This document shows, one piece after another, positions 35,328 to 44,130 of a stretch of DNA of 64,000 bases; the stretch's first letter is position 1, and each line of letters opens with the position of its first letter. This stretch comes from Candidatus Thioglobus sp. MED-G25. GTDB taxonomy: Bacteria > Pseudomonadota > Gammaproteobacteria > Arenicellales > UBA868. The translations under genes and the position numbers were made by a program. The stretch lies in NCBI GenBank assembly GCA_002456995.1, contig NTKC01000002.1, forward strand, positions 47,261-111,260, given 5' to 3'. A model generated the notes under the pieces. That model was not told where the DNA came from. It was given only the letters and a program-made list of their open reading frames with translations, and searched no databases.

Positions 35328-36527
35328 CTAAAGTAGATCGAACTGCGTTTCGAGTACGATCTTCCAGTTGCTGCTCTGGCGTTTCCAGTGTTGTTCAAGG
35401 ATCTTTACCGGCCCGGTTGTCGCCTGAATTCTAAAGATCGCTAGCAAGTGATCAGTTTCGCCTGGGTAACTGTAGAATTCAGGTTGTGAATTGATTGCTG
35501 AAAAACGGTCAATCAGTTTCTCAGATATGGAAGGAGAAGCCGAACTGGCGTAGAACTCTATCAGTGCGTTTTTGTCTCCACGTTTCCAAGCTGCCGTCCA
35601 ATCAAGCAATATGCCAAGTGGTCGTTCTCGTAAACTGACTAACTCTTCGAAAGGCAACCATGCAGGTTTGTCGTCAATGATTACCCGAGTCTGGGTATGT
35701 TTTTCTAGTTGCATGTACAGCGTTTCAAAATCCAGATTTGACAACGATACACAGCCGTCGGTTGCGAGTGGTGAGCGGTTCACCCAGTTAGGTTCAGTAC
35801 CGTGCAGCCAGATACCGTGGCCGCTTCTGGCGCGGGACTTATCGAGACTGTTGGGATAGTTGATCGGCAATGCGCCGTAGCCGTAGCGCTCGTGAAGACT
35901 CTGACCAGGTATGTAGCCGGTTATATGATAGATCCCAATAGGAGTCCGTCGGTCGCCTTCTTGTTCTTTCCCGGCTCCTTGATAACCAATGGATACATAG
36001 TAATCTTGTACCGCAACAGGTCTGTCGTTAAGGTACTCGAAAAGATATAGCCTCGATGCAGGGACATCGACATAAATCAGTTGATGGCCCGGACGACCGG
36101 CATACAACAAGCGGGTGGGTACTTGCCCTTGGCGGTTTGGTCCCTGATTATGGACGTAATCCCAGCGGTTCTTTAGCTGTTCTCTGAGTCTGGCAATGAT
36201 AACCAGATCTTTTGCAGTCGCGTAATCATCTATTTGGTTCGACAGGCCGGCCTGTGCTGCGAGAACATCAGCATGAACAAGGTGCCCCAATCGGCTTTGT
36301 GGGTACCTTTGGGTGAGCGCCGACAGGTGCTGTTGTGCTGCTACATGTTGACCCAGTATAAGCTGTCGGAGACCGCTGATTAGCTCACTTTCGTAGGCAC
36401 TCGTTGTCGGTTTTGCAGCCGATGCCATGCTTTGGATTAGTAGTGCGCCTAAGATGCTGGCCGTAAATGTTCTAAATTTGAAACGATAGCCACGTAGCCC
36501 GTGTTTTGTCCAAATAAAACGTGCCAT
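35328..36527 (-). CDS. L,D-transpeptidase with C-terminal NTF2-like domain
   Basis: This 399-residue exported protein has an N-terminal hydrophobic segment (TASILGALLIQSMASAAKP), a helical region, and a YkuD catalytic domain (about residues 145-280) with IWLHGTEPN and the active-site block ATDGCVSLSNLDFETLY. A C-terminal NTF2/Cds6-like domain follows (about 305-398, LDWTAAWKRGDKNALIEFYA). Such enzymes crosslink or modify peptidoglycan, or anchor proteins to it, in the periplasm. The start overlaps the stop of the TPR gene as TAATG, so the two are translationally coupled. It is the last gene of a four-gene operon. Confidence 0.9.
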   Translation of the reverse strand: MARFIWTKHGLRGYRFKFRTFTASILGALLIQSMASAAKPTTSAYESELISGLRQLILGQHVAAQQHLSALTQRYPQSRLGHLVHADVLAAQAGLSNQIDDYATAKDLVIIARLREQLKNRWDYVHNQGPNRQGQVPTRLLYAGRPGHQLIYVDVPASRLYLFEYLNDRPVAVQDYYVSIGYQGAGKEQEGDRRTPIGIYHITGYIPGQSLHERYGYGALPINYPNSLDKSRARSGHGIWLHGTEPNWVNRSPLATDGCVSLSNLDFETLYMQLEKHTQTRVIIDDKPAWLPFEELVSLRERPLGILLDWTAAWKRGDKNALIEFYASSASPSISEKLIDRFSAINSQPEFYSYPGETDHLLAIFRIQATTGPVKILEQHWKRQSSNWKIVLETQFDLL

Positions 36528-37153
36528 TAACGCTTGCCCAGCATATCAAGCGGTAACAGATCGGGTGTCTGAGAATCACCGGAGGTTTCATTTGCCTTTG
36601 TACCCCGCAAAGCCTTGCGATATGCCGAGATAGCCCTAGTTGCGTAGAGAGTACTTAGATTCTGGTACAGAGTTGCATAGGTGGAGTTGGTTTGAAGTCC
36701 CAGCTGGAAATATCTTGTTGCTTTCTCAAAATTTCCGTCAGCGGCATAGATCAACCCAAGGTTGTTGTATGCCTCTGGCAAATCAGGTTCAACTTCAATC
36801 ACCTTCTCGTAGATCGTAACAGCCTGATCGTTCTTTCCATTAGTTGTTAGGATGCGGGCTTTTAGGAACAGAGGTAGGGCAGCACTGGGCTGGAGGTCGA
36901 GCCATTGATCAACTCTCTCAAGTGCAAGGATCAGCTGATTGTTTTTAATGAGTTGATTGATTGTCCCAGCATCAAACTGGTCAGCAGCATTCAAAGGTGA
37001 ACAAGAAAAACTCCAGAGGAGGATTAAGGCTAGCCTTCTTAAAACCGGATAACAGTTAAGTGAGTGTTGAAACAATGAATCAGTCTCTCTACAGCAGCTC
37101 AAAGATATGAGCTGGTAAAACAAGGGTCGAGGCGGTCTGTCAACGGGTTGCAA
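36527..37153 (-). CDS. Exported TPR protein
   Basis: This protein of about 208 residues has an N-terminal signal-like segment (LRRLALILLWSFSCSPLNAA; the true start may be further in) and TPR repeats (about residues 85-190, including KNDQAVTIYEKVIEVEPDLP and YNNLGLIYAADGNFEKATRY). It is sandwiched between the Sel1/SH3 gene (14-base overlap) and the L,D-transpeptidase gene (1-base overlap). The pairing with a YkuD enzyme suggests it scaffolds or regulates cell-wall work in the periplasm. Confidence 0.82.
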   Translation of the reverse strand: MQPVDRPPRPLFYQLISLSCCRETDSLFQHSLNCYPVLRRLALILLWSFSCSPLNAADQFDAGTINQLIKNNQLILALERVDQWLDLQPSAALPLFLKARILTTNGKNDQAVTIYEKVIEVEPDLPEAYNNLGLIYAADGNFEKATRYFQLGLQTNSTYATLYQNLSTLYATRAISAYRKALRGTKANETSGDSQTPDLLPLDMLGKR

Positions 37154-38783
37154 TCGCCTGAGCAGATGCCCATCGCGCTCGCCAATCCTCGGAGACGGTC
37201 GGCAGGGTCATCACTTGGGCGCTATCTATCCAACCAGAGACTGCACCGAAGATGCGAAGCCTGGCCCAGTCACCTTTGTGCCCGATAACGGTAACTTTTG
37301 TCCCGCTATCCAGTGCGCCAAGTACGTCCGATGTTTCAGTCGTGCTGGGGCGAGATCGGATTCGTACACGGTTACGGTTGATCGTGGCAGTGGCACCTCG
37401 CTCGTCAATAAACTTGCCCCAGACCCACACGTCGAGCCCATTGGGTGACTGAATCATTTTCCAGTTTCCCTTGCTGCCGATAATTTTGATCGGCGTATTG
37501 GAGTCGAGTAGGGCGATTACAGCACCACCGGCGTTTGGTTGGGCTAGAACAGGGGCATTGGCTTGGGTGACCAGAGCGGCTCGGAAAAGCGCGCTAGTCT
37601 GGCCGCTGTCTGAAGAGGGTGAGATATCAATAGCGGTGTTTTCAGCCGTTTCAGCAGAATCAGGTCGAGTTGCAGCACTTTGCCACCGGTTGAGCCATTG
37701 ATCGGTTACAGACGGGTGAATCTCGAGTTGCTTTGACAGTATCCATGCGCGCATCGTACGGGGTGCTGTAACCCTTGCCCAGTCTCCAGAGGTGCTGAGT
37801 ACGCGTACGTACTCACCTTTCTCGAAGTTTCCAACAACACTCGAACCGCTCTGGGTTGACGGCCGTGTCCGGGCTCGAACCCCTTCACCGACAATCCGAG
37901 CAGTATCGCCATTTTGGGTAATTAGTGTGCCGAATACCCAGACATTAATAGCCAATGGAATGTGTACTTGGGACCACTTGTCGCGGGTACTGACCACCTT
38001 GATGGGTGTGCCGCTAGAAAGCTTTGTAATTGCGTTGGATGTTGGTTTGGACAAGTGAACCACAGCACCACGAGCTCCGACCGTTGCCGCAGTGAAACCA
38101 GACTCAGGAGCCGGGTCGGTGGGATTTCGTGTGGTGGAGTGCTGGGTTGTAGTGTCCTTGGACAATTCCGCCAATGTAAGACCGGAGCGTTTGGCTTCCT
38201 GTTTAATCATCAAGGCGACTTTGTCAGCACCCGGGTGTTTTTGTTTGGTAGCCAGATTGATCCAGTAGTAGGCTTCTCGCAGATCGTGTTCGATACCTTT
38301 GCCTGAAAGGTAGCAACTTGCCAGATTGTACTGGGCTGATGCTTCTCCTTTCGCTGCTGATTTCTTCCACCAGTCGACGGCCCGACCCAGGTTCTGCCGG
38401 ACACCGATACCTTTCCAATACGCCGCGCCGAGATTGAACATAGCGGTAGAATGTCCGCCTTGTGCTGCTTTTCGAAACCAGGCGATCGTCTGGTTGAGGC
38501 TTTTGTTGACACCATGCCCTTTGTGATAAGCGACACCCAGGAGATATTGAGCCTCAACATCTCCTTTTGCTGCGTAGGATCGCCAGATACGAACGGCGGT
38601 TTGGTAGTCCTGACTTTTGTAGGCTTTTACCGCATCCAGGCGTTCGTCACCCATGGCGCCATGGGATCCAAGGAGCAAAAACACGATAACCAGAACCGAA
38701 AAGATTCTGGCGCAGAGTATAGGTTCACAGGTTTTCACGGGAAAAATAATGTGTGAAGATCTCTGGGATCTCACCCACCTCAC
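37140..38783 (-). CDS. Sel1-repeat and SH3-domain periplasmic protein
   Basis: This 547-residue exported protein has a signal sequence (FSVLVIVFLLLGSHGAMG). Sel1 repeats follow (about residues 70-190; AQYLLGVAYHKGHGVNKSLN, AMFNLGAAYWKGIGVRQNLG, AQYNLASCYLSGKGIEHDLR). Four bacterial SH3 domains come next (about 230-350 and 405-525). The first ATG (38783) overlaps terC by 59 bases; a GTG at 38738 would reduce this to 14 and still leave the signal peptide. SH3b domains bind peptidoglycan or ligands in the envelope, in line with the downstream L,D-transpeptidase. Confidence 0.85.
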   Translation of the reverse strand: MRWVRSQRSSHIIFPVKTCEPILCARIFSVLVIVFLLLGSHGAMGDERLDAVKAYKSQDYQTAVRIWRSYAAKGDVEAQYLLGVAYHKGHGVNKSLNQTIAWFRKAAQGGHSTAMFNLGAAYWKGIGVRQNLGRAVDWWKKSAAKGEASAQYNLASCYLSGKGIEHDLREAYYWINLATKQKHPGADKVALMIKQEAKRSGLTLAELSKDTTTQHSTTRNPTDPAPESGFTAATVGARGAVVHLSKPTSNAITKLSSGTPIKVVSTRDKWSQVHIPLAINVWVFGTLITQNGDTARIVGEGVRARTRPSTQSGSSVVGNFEKGEYVRVLSTSGDWARVTAPRTMRAWILSKQLEIHPSVTDQWLNRWQSAATRPDSAETAENTAIDISPSSDSGQTSALFRAALVTQANAPVLAQPNAGGAVIALLDSNTPIKIIGSKGNWKMIQSPNGLDVWVWGKFIDERGATATINRNRVRIRSRPSTTETSDVLGALDSGTKVTVIGHKGDWARLRIFGAVSGWIDSAQVMTLPTVSEDWRARWASAQAIATR

Positions 38784-39348
38784 TCCAAATCATGGTTATT
38801 GCGACATAGAGTATTATCGCAAGCCCGGCATAAGCAATCCACCGTTGTTTCTGCAGGATTCGCGCGATTACTGTTGCTGCGCACATCATCAGTGCCACCG
38901 ACAAAGCAAGGCCGAAAATCAGAACGAAGGTGTTATCTCGAGCCACGCCGGCGACTGCCAGCACATTGTCCAGTGACATCGACACGTCGGCTATGATGAT
39001 CAGGATTATTGCCTGGCGCACCGACTTGGTCTCGCGCTTCACGTTTTGATCATCTGCGCGCGATCCACTGGCTGTAAGATCTCGCCATAAATTCCAGCAT
39101 ACCCAGAGCAGCAGCAAGCCACCGACAAGGAGTAGGCCAGGGAATTGGAGGAGTTTTACGGTGATCAGGGCGAACAGGATGCGGGTGATTGCGGCGCCAG
39201 CTATTCCGATAACAATGACCCTCTGCCGCGCTGCAGCGGGTACTCCGGCAGCCGCGAGAGCCACAACAATGGCGTTGTCACCGGCAAGAACTAGGTCTAC
39301 AAGGATAACCTGAAACAAAGGCCAGATCTGATCAATAATAGTCTGCAT
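38725..39348 (-). CDS. TerC/YjbE-family integral membrane protein
   Basis: This 207-residue protein has about seven hydrophobic segments and the two acidic family motifs DLVLAGDNAIVVALAAAG and ISMSLDN-like DVSMSLDNVLAVAGVARD. YjbE-type TerC proteins are putative metal (manganese) exporters that help metallate exported proteins. The coding end overlaps the Sel1/SH3 gene, so it heads the envelope operon that includes a TPR protein and an L,D-transpeptidase. Confidence 0.88.
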   Translation of the reverse strand: MQTIIDQIWPLFQVILVDLVLAGDNAIVVALAAAGVPAAARQRVIVIGIAGAAITRILFALITVKLLQFPGLLLVGGLLLLWVCWNLWRDLTASGSRADDQNVKRETKSVRQAIILIIIADVSMSLDNVLAVAGVARDNTFVLIFGLALSVALMMCAATVIARILQKQRWIAYAGLAIILYVAITMIWSEVGEIPEIFTHYFSRENL

Positions 39349-39555
39349 GCTTATGAATAGGTGGCGACGCTTGAAGCAAGTGGAGATTGAGTATCGAGAT
39401 AACCGATTATACTGATCTTCGAGATAGGTCTGGATGACCGCTCAACACAACGCGGAGTCGTAGTGATTGAGTTTCCCCAGTCGTCAGTTAAGGCGGCTAG
39501 AATATCAAGTGGCACCAGAGCGCCTGTTGCTCCAGAAAATTAAGTTGTGTAACCG

Positions 39556-40743
39556 ATGAAAGATATACAAAAAGCTGAATTTCAGTGGATGGATCCGTTG
39601 CTGATCCACGATTTGCTCACCGATGATGAACGGTTGATCCAGGATACCGTGGCACGTTATTGCCAGGATCGGCTACAACCTAGAATTCTTGAAGCGAATC
39701 GGAAAGAAACGGTAGATCGAGATATTTTTTATGAGATGGGTGAGTTGGGAATGCTCGGATCGACCATACAGGGTCACGGTTGTGCGGGACTTAACTATGT
39801 CTGTTATGGCCTTATAGCCCGGGAGGTTGAACGCGTTGATTCGAGTTACCGGTCGATGATGAGTGTTCAGTCCAGCCTGGTCATGCACCCGATAAACGCT
39901 TACGGATCGGATCAACAGAAGGAAAAATATCTTCCGCATCTGGCCACAGGGAACTGGGTAGGGTGTTTCGGGCTTACCGAACCCGACCATGGATCTGATC
40001 CGGGTAGCATGAGGACGCGAGCACACCGAGTAGACAGCGGTTATCGTTTGGTGGGATCAAAAATGTGGATCACAAACTCACCCATCGCAGATGTTTTTAT
40101 TGTCTGGGCCAAAAACGATGAAGGCGCGATTCGAGGATTTATCCTTGACCGTGGGATGGAAGGACTGTCTACACCCGTAATTGAAGGCAAGTTCTCCCTG
40201 CGCGCATCGGTTACCGGGGAAATTGTGATGGACAATGTTTTTGTGCCTGAAGAGAACATTCTTCCCGGAGTAAGTGGACTCAGCGGACCATTTGGTTGCT
40301 TGAATAGGGCGAGATATGGCATCTCTTGGGGATCAATGGGGGCGGCCGAGTTTTGCTGGCACTCAGCACGAAACTATGTACTGGAACGCGAGCAATTTGG
40401 CCGTCCACTGGCAGCAAATCAGTTGATTCAAAAGAAGCTTGCGGATATGCAGACTGATATTGCTCTCGGGTTAAGTGGTGCGCTGCGAGTAGGCAGACTG
40501 ATAGACGAGGGTCGTATGCTGCCTGACGCAATTTCTATGCTTAAACGAAATAACTGTGGTAAAGCGTTGGACATTGCGCGTGTTGCTCGGGATATGCATG
40601 GAGCGAACGGCGTGTCCGATGAATATCATGTGATCCGGCATGTCATGAACCTGGAAGCTGTAAATACCTATGAAGGTACTCACGATGTTCATGCGCTGAT
40701 CCTGGGGAGGGCGCAGACCGGGATTCAGGCATTTACTGGTTGA
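39556..40743 (+). CDS. gcdH: Glutaryl-CoA dehydrogenase
   Basis: This 395-residue acyl-CoA dehydrogenase has the GcdH pattern: [37 protein letters not shown], the catalytic glutamate in [20 protein letters not shown], and the length of the family. It oxidises and decarboxylates glutaryl-CoA to crotonyl-CoA. The next gene, starting 7 bases downstream, encodes a family III CoA-transferase, as in glutarate and lysine degradation operons. Confidence 0.93.
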   Translation: MKDIQKAEFQWMDPLLIHDLLTDDERLIQDTVARYCQDRLQPRILEANRKETVDRDIFYEMGELGMLGSTIQGHGCAGLNYVCYGLIAREVERVDSSYRSMMSVQSSLVMHPINAYGSDQQKEKYLPHLATGNWVGCFGLTEPDHGSDPGSMRTRAHRVDSGYRLVGSKMWITNSPIADVFIVWAKNDEGAIRGFILDRGMEGLSTPVIEGKFSLRASVTGEIVMDNVFVPEENILPGVSGLSGPFGCLNRARYGISWGSMGAAEFCWHSARNYVLEREQFGRPLAANQLIQKKLADMQTDIALGLSGALRVGRLIDEGRMLPDAISMLKRNNCGKALDIARVARDMHGANGVSDEYHVIRHVMNLEAVNTYEGTHDVHALILGRAQTGIQAFTG

Positions 40744-40749
40744 TTGCCC

Positions 40750-41973
40750 ATGGCCGGTGCGCTTTCACGGTTCAGAATTCTAGACCTCAGTCGTGTTTTG
40801 GCCGGCCCATCCTGTACGCAGATCCTCGCTGATCTGGGTGCGGAGGTCATCAAGATTGAACGTCCCGGTGCCGGTGACGATACTCGCGGATGGGGCCCCC
40901 CGTATCTGAAGGCGGCAGACGGTAGTGATACCTCTGAGGCTGGGTACTATCTCTCGGCGAATCGTGGTAAACGGTCGGTGTGTGTCGATATCAGTCATCC
41001 ATCAGGCCAGAGTGTGATACGGGACCTGGCTATGAAATCAGACGTCCTGGTAGAGAACTTTAAAGTTGGCGGACTCAGAAAATACGGGCTGGACTACGAA
41101 TCACTCAGTCGGGTCAATGAGCGACTAATCTACTGCTCTATCACAGGTTTTGGTCAGGATGGTCCCGATTCAGCACGGCCCGGTTATGATTTTATGATTC
41201 AGGGTACCGGGGGTCTCATGAGTATCACCGGTGAGCGCGATGGCGTAGCCGGTGCCGGGCCGCAGAAGGTGGGTGTCGCGATTGCGGATCTGGTCACTGG
41301 CCTGTATTCGGTTTCAGCTATTCAGGCTGCGCTGCTCAGTCGGGAGGTTACGCATAAAGGTCAGTATATTGATATGGCGTTGCTCGACTGCCAAGTCGCC
41401 ATGCTGGCCAATCAGGCGATGAACTGCATGATTTCGGACGAGGTCCCGATAAGAGCGGGTAACGCACACGTCAATGTGGTGCCTTACCAGGTTTTCGAGT
41501 CGTCAGATGGGCACATTATTATTGCGATCGGGAACGATACACAGTTTGAACGCTTCTGCGAGTTGGCGGGTGTGCCCGAGTTAGCCAGGGACGCTCGATT
41601 TGCCACTAACACGGGCCGTGTGCAACACCGGACGGCACTGTTGCCCGAACTTGAGCGCATCGTGAAACAACGAAGTTCGGAAGAATGGGCGGTGGACTTC
41701 GATCGGTACCAGATTCCGTGGGGACCAATCAACACCATCGACCAGGTACTGGCGATGCCGCAGGTGAGACATCGAAAAATGCGTATGGCAATGGCACATC
41801 CACTGTCAGATCAATTTGAGATTGTTGGTAGCCCGCTTAAACTCTCAGACACTCCTCCGGTCTACGAACATCCACCGCCACTGTTGGGTGAGCATACTGA
41901 GCAGGTATTGCGTGATCTTTTACACTACAGTGACGAACATATTCAGGCTCTGCGCCAGGAACATGCCATTTGA
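40750..41973 (+). CDS. Family III CoA-transferase (CaiB/BaiF), probable glutarate CoA-transferase
   Basis: This 407-residue protein is of the CaiB/BaiF family, with RILDLSRVLAGPSCTQILADLGAEVIK (in two parts), the catalytic aspartate region in YIDMALLDCQVAML, and GNAHVNVVPYQVFESSDGHI. Linkage to gcdH suggests it activates glutarate with succinyl-CoA as donor, like human SUGCT. A TTG at 40744 is also in frame, but the ATG at 40750 is the natural start. It is convergent with the TonB-like gene, with a 10-base gap. Confidence 0.9.
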   Translation: MAGALSRFRILDLSRVLAGPSCTQILADLGAEVIKIERPGAGDDTRGWGPPYLKAADGSDTSEAGYYLSANRGKRSVCVDISHPSGQSVIRDLAMKSDVLVENFKVGGLRKYGLDYESLSRVNERLIYCSITGFGQDGPDSARPGYDFMIQGTGGLMSITGERDGVAGAGPQKVGVAIADLVTGLYSVSAIQAALLSREVTHKGQYIDMALLDCQVAMLANQAMNCMISDEVPIRAGNAHVNVVPYQVFESSDGHIIIAIGNDTQFERFCELAGVPELARDARFATNTGRVQHRTALLPELERIVKQRSSEEWAVDFDRYQIPWGPINTIDQVLAMPQVRHRKMRMAMAHPLSDQFEIVGSPLKLSDTPPVYEHPPPLLGEHTEQVLRDLLHYSDEHIQALRQEHAI

Positions 41974-41983
41974 CTTACCGGCT

Positions 41984-43687
41984 TTAAGAATCTTTTAGTT
42001 TGAAAATTATTGGTACAGTTTCGGAAGATGGTATGGCTTTCCCATTGTGTAAGACAGGGTGAAAGCGCCATTTCTTTACTGCTTGTACGGCTGCTTTATC
42101 TAGCAGGCGAGATCCACTGCTCTGCCCTACACCGATGGTTTTGACTGTGCCCTGGACAGAGATTAGGACATTGACTACAACGCGCCCTTCGATCCCCTGG
42201 TTACGGGCCAGAAGTGGATAGTGTGGTTTAGGGTTGCCAGCAACGGGTCTGGGTTTGTAGTCAACTGCCGCGTTGCCCGTATCCAGTAGATTTCTAGAAG
42301 CCTGTTGTGTGGGTAAAGTCGATGCTGTCTGTGACTCAGGCCGAGGTGTTTCTGTTCGAATCGGTTTTTCAGAAATTACCTGATCCAATTCTTTATTGAT
42401 AGTTGTCAGTTCGGTTACCTGTTGCTTAAGAAGCCGGTTTTCAGTTCTAAGTTCAACTCGATCTTCTGCCAGTGACTGGTTGTCTCGTGCTGCACGTGCC
42501 AGTGTTGTTTGCAGGGCTTTAGTGGCAATTTTTAGTTGATCTCTTTCCTGAGTAACTACCGCGTTCACTTCTTGGAGCGTGTTGGTCTGTTGTACGGCAA
42601 TTTGTTCAAGTTCTAGGCGGTGTTCGTTTCGGATTGTGTTGATCGCGGAGTTCCTGGTAATCAGCTTGTCTTCGAGGTGACGGTTTAACTGTCCCAAGGT
42701 ATCGAGTTGGTTCTTGAGGGTCACCTGTTCGGACTGCATATGTTCAATTGCTACTGACAGTGTATTGATCGTATTGCTGGATTGCTGCAATTGGGTCAAA
42801 GCGGATATTTCTGAGTTTTGGGCCTGGTCATGCACCTCTTTTAATCTGAGGTAATTTTCAGTCAATACCTGCTGCTCAGCAGACAATATAGAATTCTTTT
42901 GGTTAGCAGTTTCCAGATGCTGTCTCAAATTGTTGTTTTGGCCAGACAAAGCATTGTGCTTGATCTCAATTCTTGAGAAGTCCGTAGCAAGAGTTTGGTT
43001 ACGATCTACAAGTTCTGAGTTACTTTGCTGCAGAGATTTGACGTCTTGATGAGACTGCGCGAGCTGATCTTCTCGTAATTTCAGTAATGATGAGGCCTGA
43101 GCATGCTGGATTCTGGCGCTGGCAGTTTCTGTCTGTAATTGTGCGCGTGCATCTTCAGTTTCGTATTGTGTTTGACGAAGTGTTTCATGCTGCTGCAGCA
43201 ATACTTGTGACTGATTAACAGCAAGGGCCGTTTGGCCCTCTAGAGCCGCGATCGATTCAGTCTGCAGTCGGTTTGTAGCTTGCAGCGACGTGAGCTGGTC
43301 ACGAAGACTCCGCTGTGTCTCTCGGAGTAGGTTATTCTGTGCCGTTTCCCTATCGAGATTGTTACGGAGAGCAAGCTGCTGTGTTTGTTGTAAAGCCACT
43401 CTTTTTTGCAGTTCGGTGGCTTGTTGGAGCAGGTCTTGGAGACGCTCATTCATCTGACTAGCCTTGTCTATCTGCTTTGTTTCGACAGTCTCAATTGCTG
43501 ATACTGACGGTTCGATGGTCTCGCCAGCATCCTGTGTTTCCTGGATCAACGTTGCCTGTAGGGTTGAGGAAAAGACGATTTCTTTAGTTAATTCCGGAGG
43601 ACGGTTTGTGTGGGCAAATACGGCCAGAGCACCGATATGAACAGCACACGAGAAAACAGTGGCTGTGGCAATTGGAGATAGGTTCAT
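41984..43687 (-). CDS. tonB: TonB-like energy transducer with a long coiled coil
   Basis: This 567-residue protein has one N-terminal membrane anchor (ATATVFSCAVHIGALAVFAH), a coiled coil of about 370 residues rich in Gln, Leu and Glu (about residues 70-445, many LQQ/LRQ heptads), and a C-terminal TonB domain (about 475-567) with GRVVVNVLISVQGTVKTIGV and AVQAVKKWRFHP. Classical TonB is about 240 residues with a Pro-rich spacer, so here a coiled coil appears to replace it, as in TolA. A cobalamin riboswitch lies upstream on the same strand and btuCD diverges, so it probably energises the B12 receptor. No exbB/exbD is nearby. The start overlaps the stop of a 19-codon frame (43684-43743). Confidence 0.85.
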   Translation of the reverse strand: MNLSPIATATVFSCAVHIGALAVFAHTNRPPELTKEIVFSSTLQATLIQETQDAGETIEPSVSAIETVETKQIDKASQMNERLQDLLQQATELQKRVALQQTQQLALRNNLDRETAQNNLLRETQRSLRDQLTSLQATNRLQTESIAALEGQTALAVNQSQVLLQQHETLRQTQYETEDARAQLQTETASARIQHAQASSLLKLREDQLAQSHQDVKSLQQSNSELVDRNQTLATDFSRIEIKHNALSGQNNNLRQHLETANQKNSILSAEQQVLTENYLRLKEVHDQAQNSEISALTQLQQSSNTINTLSVAIEHMQSEQVTLKNQLDTLGQLNRHLEDKLITRNSAINTIRNEHRLELEQIAVQQTNTLQEVNAVVTQERDQLKIATKALQTTLARAARDNQSLAEDRVELRTENRLLKQQVTELTTINKELDQVISEKPIRTETPRPESQTASTLPTQQASRNLLDTGNAAVDYKPRPVAGNPKPHYPLLARNQGIEGRVVVNVLISVQGTVKTIGVGQSSGSRLLDKAAVQAVKKWRFHPVLHNGKAIPSSETVPIIFKLKDS

Positions 43688-43743
43688 CGGTCGGTGCCAG
43701 AGGTCTGGATCTGTCGGCGTATTTCTGTGATGCGGATTGTCAT
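43684..43743 (-). CDS. Possible 19-codon leader ORF coupled to the tonB-like gene
   Basis: This short frame (MTIRITEIRRQIQTSGTDR) lies between the riboswitch and the TonB-like gene. Its stop codon overlaps the next start as ATGA. The TonB-like gene lacks a clear ribosome-binding site of its own, so translation could depend on this frame. No strong Shine-Dalgarno sequence precedes it either. Confidence 0.25.
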   Translation of the reverse strand: MTIRITEIRRQIQTSGTDR

Positions 43744-43837
43744 GCTTATCAATACGTCTTGCCCCGGTTTGTTCGGCGTCGCCGTCCCGGATTACCGCAC
43801 CTCAAGTTTTTCCCGGCCTTAAGATGAGCGACGCCTG

Positions 43838-44012
43838 CTGGCAGGCCTTCTGCCTACGGATCACAGCAGCAGATTCACCTTCCCGGTCAATGGCCAGTGG
43901 CGGAAACGGTCTCCCGCTTGCCGCCTACAGTTGCGGGTACAGCCAAGGTTGACACGCTTTAGCGTGGGCCTTGTTCCCTTTTACCCCTGTTAGGACCAGC
44001 TTGCAGCTGGGA
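43838..44012 (-). promoter_or_regulatory. Cobalamin riboswitch upstream of the tonB-like gene
   Basis: The minus strand carries the conserved cobalamin-aptamer elements in order: TAAAAGGGAACAAGG, paired CCTTGGCTG, CCCGCAACTGTAGGCGG, CCGCCACTGG, CCGGGAAGG and the terminal CCGTAGGCAGAAGGCCTGCC. Downstream, GGCGTCGC (43828-43835) can pair with GCGACGCC at 43775-43782, a likely expression platform. It faces the tonB-like gene, not btuC, so B12 should repress that gene. Confidence 0.88.
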
Positions 44013-44089
44013 TATTCTCTCATGGCTCGGTCAAATTCAAGTCGAGTTCTGACTAAAATAAGTTCACCGGTGGGTGTTTTTAGAGTAGC

Positions 44090-44095
44090 TATACT
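44090..44095 (+). promoter_or_regulatory. Putative -10 element for btuCD
   Basis: TATACT lies 36 bases before the btuC ATG, outside the minus-strand riboswitch. No convincing -35 hexamer is seen at the right spacing. Confidence 0.35.
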
Positions 44096-44130
44096 AAGTC
44101 CGCCCTGTGTTACTTATTTAACTGCAATCA

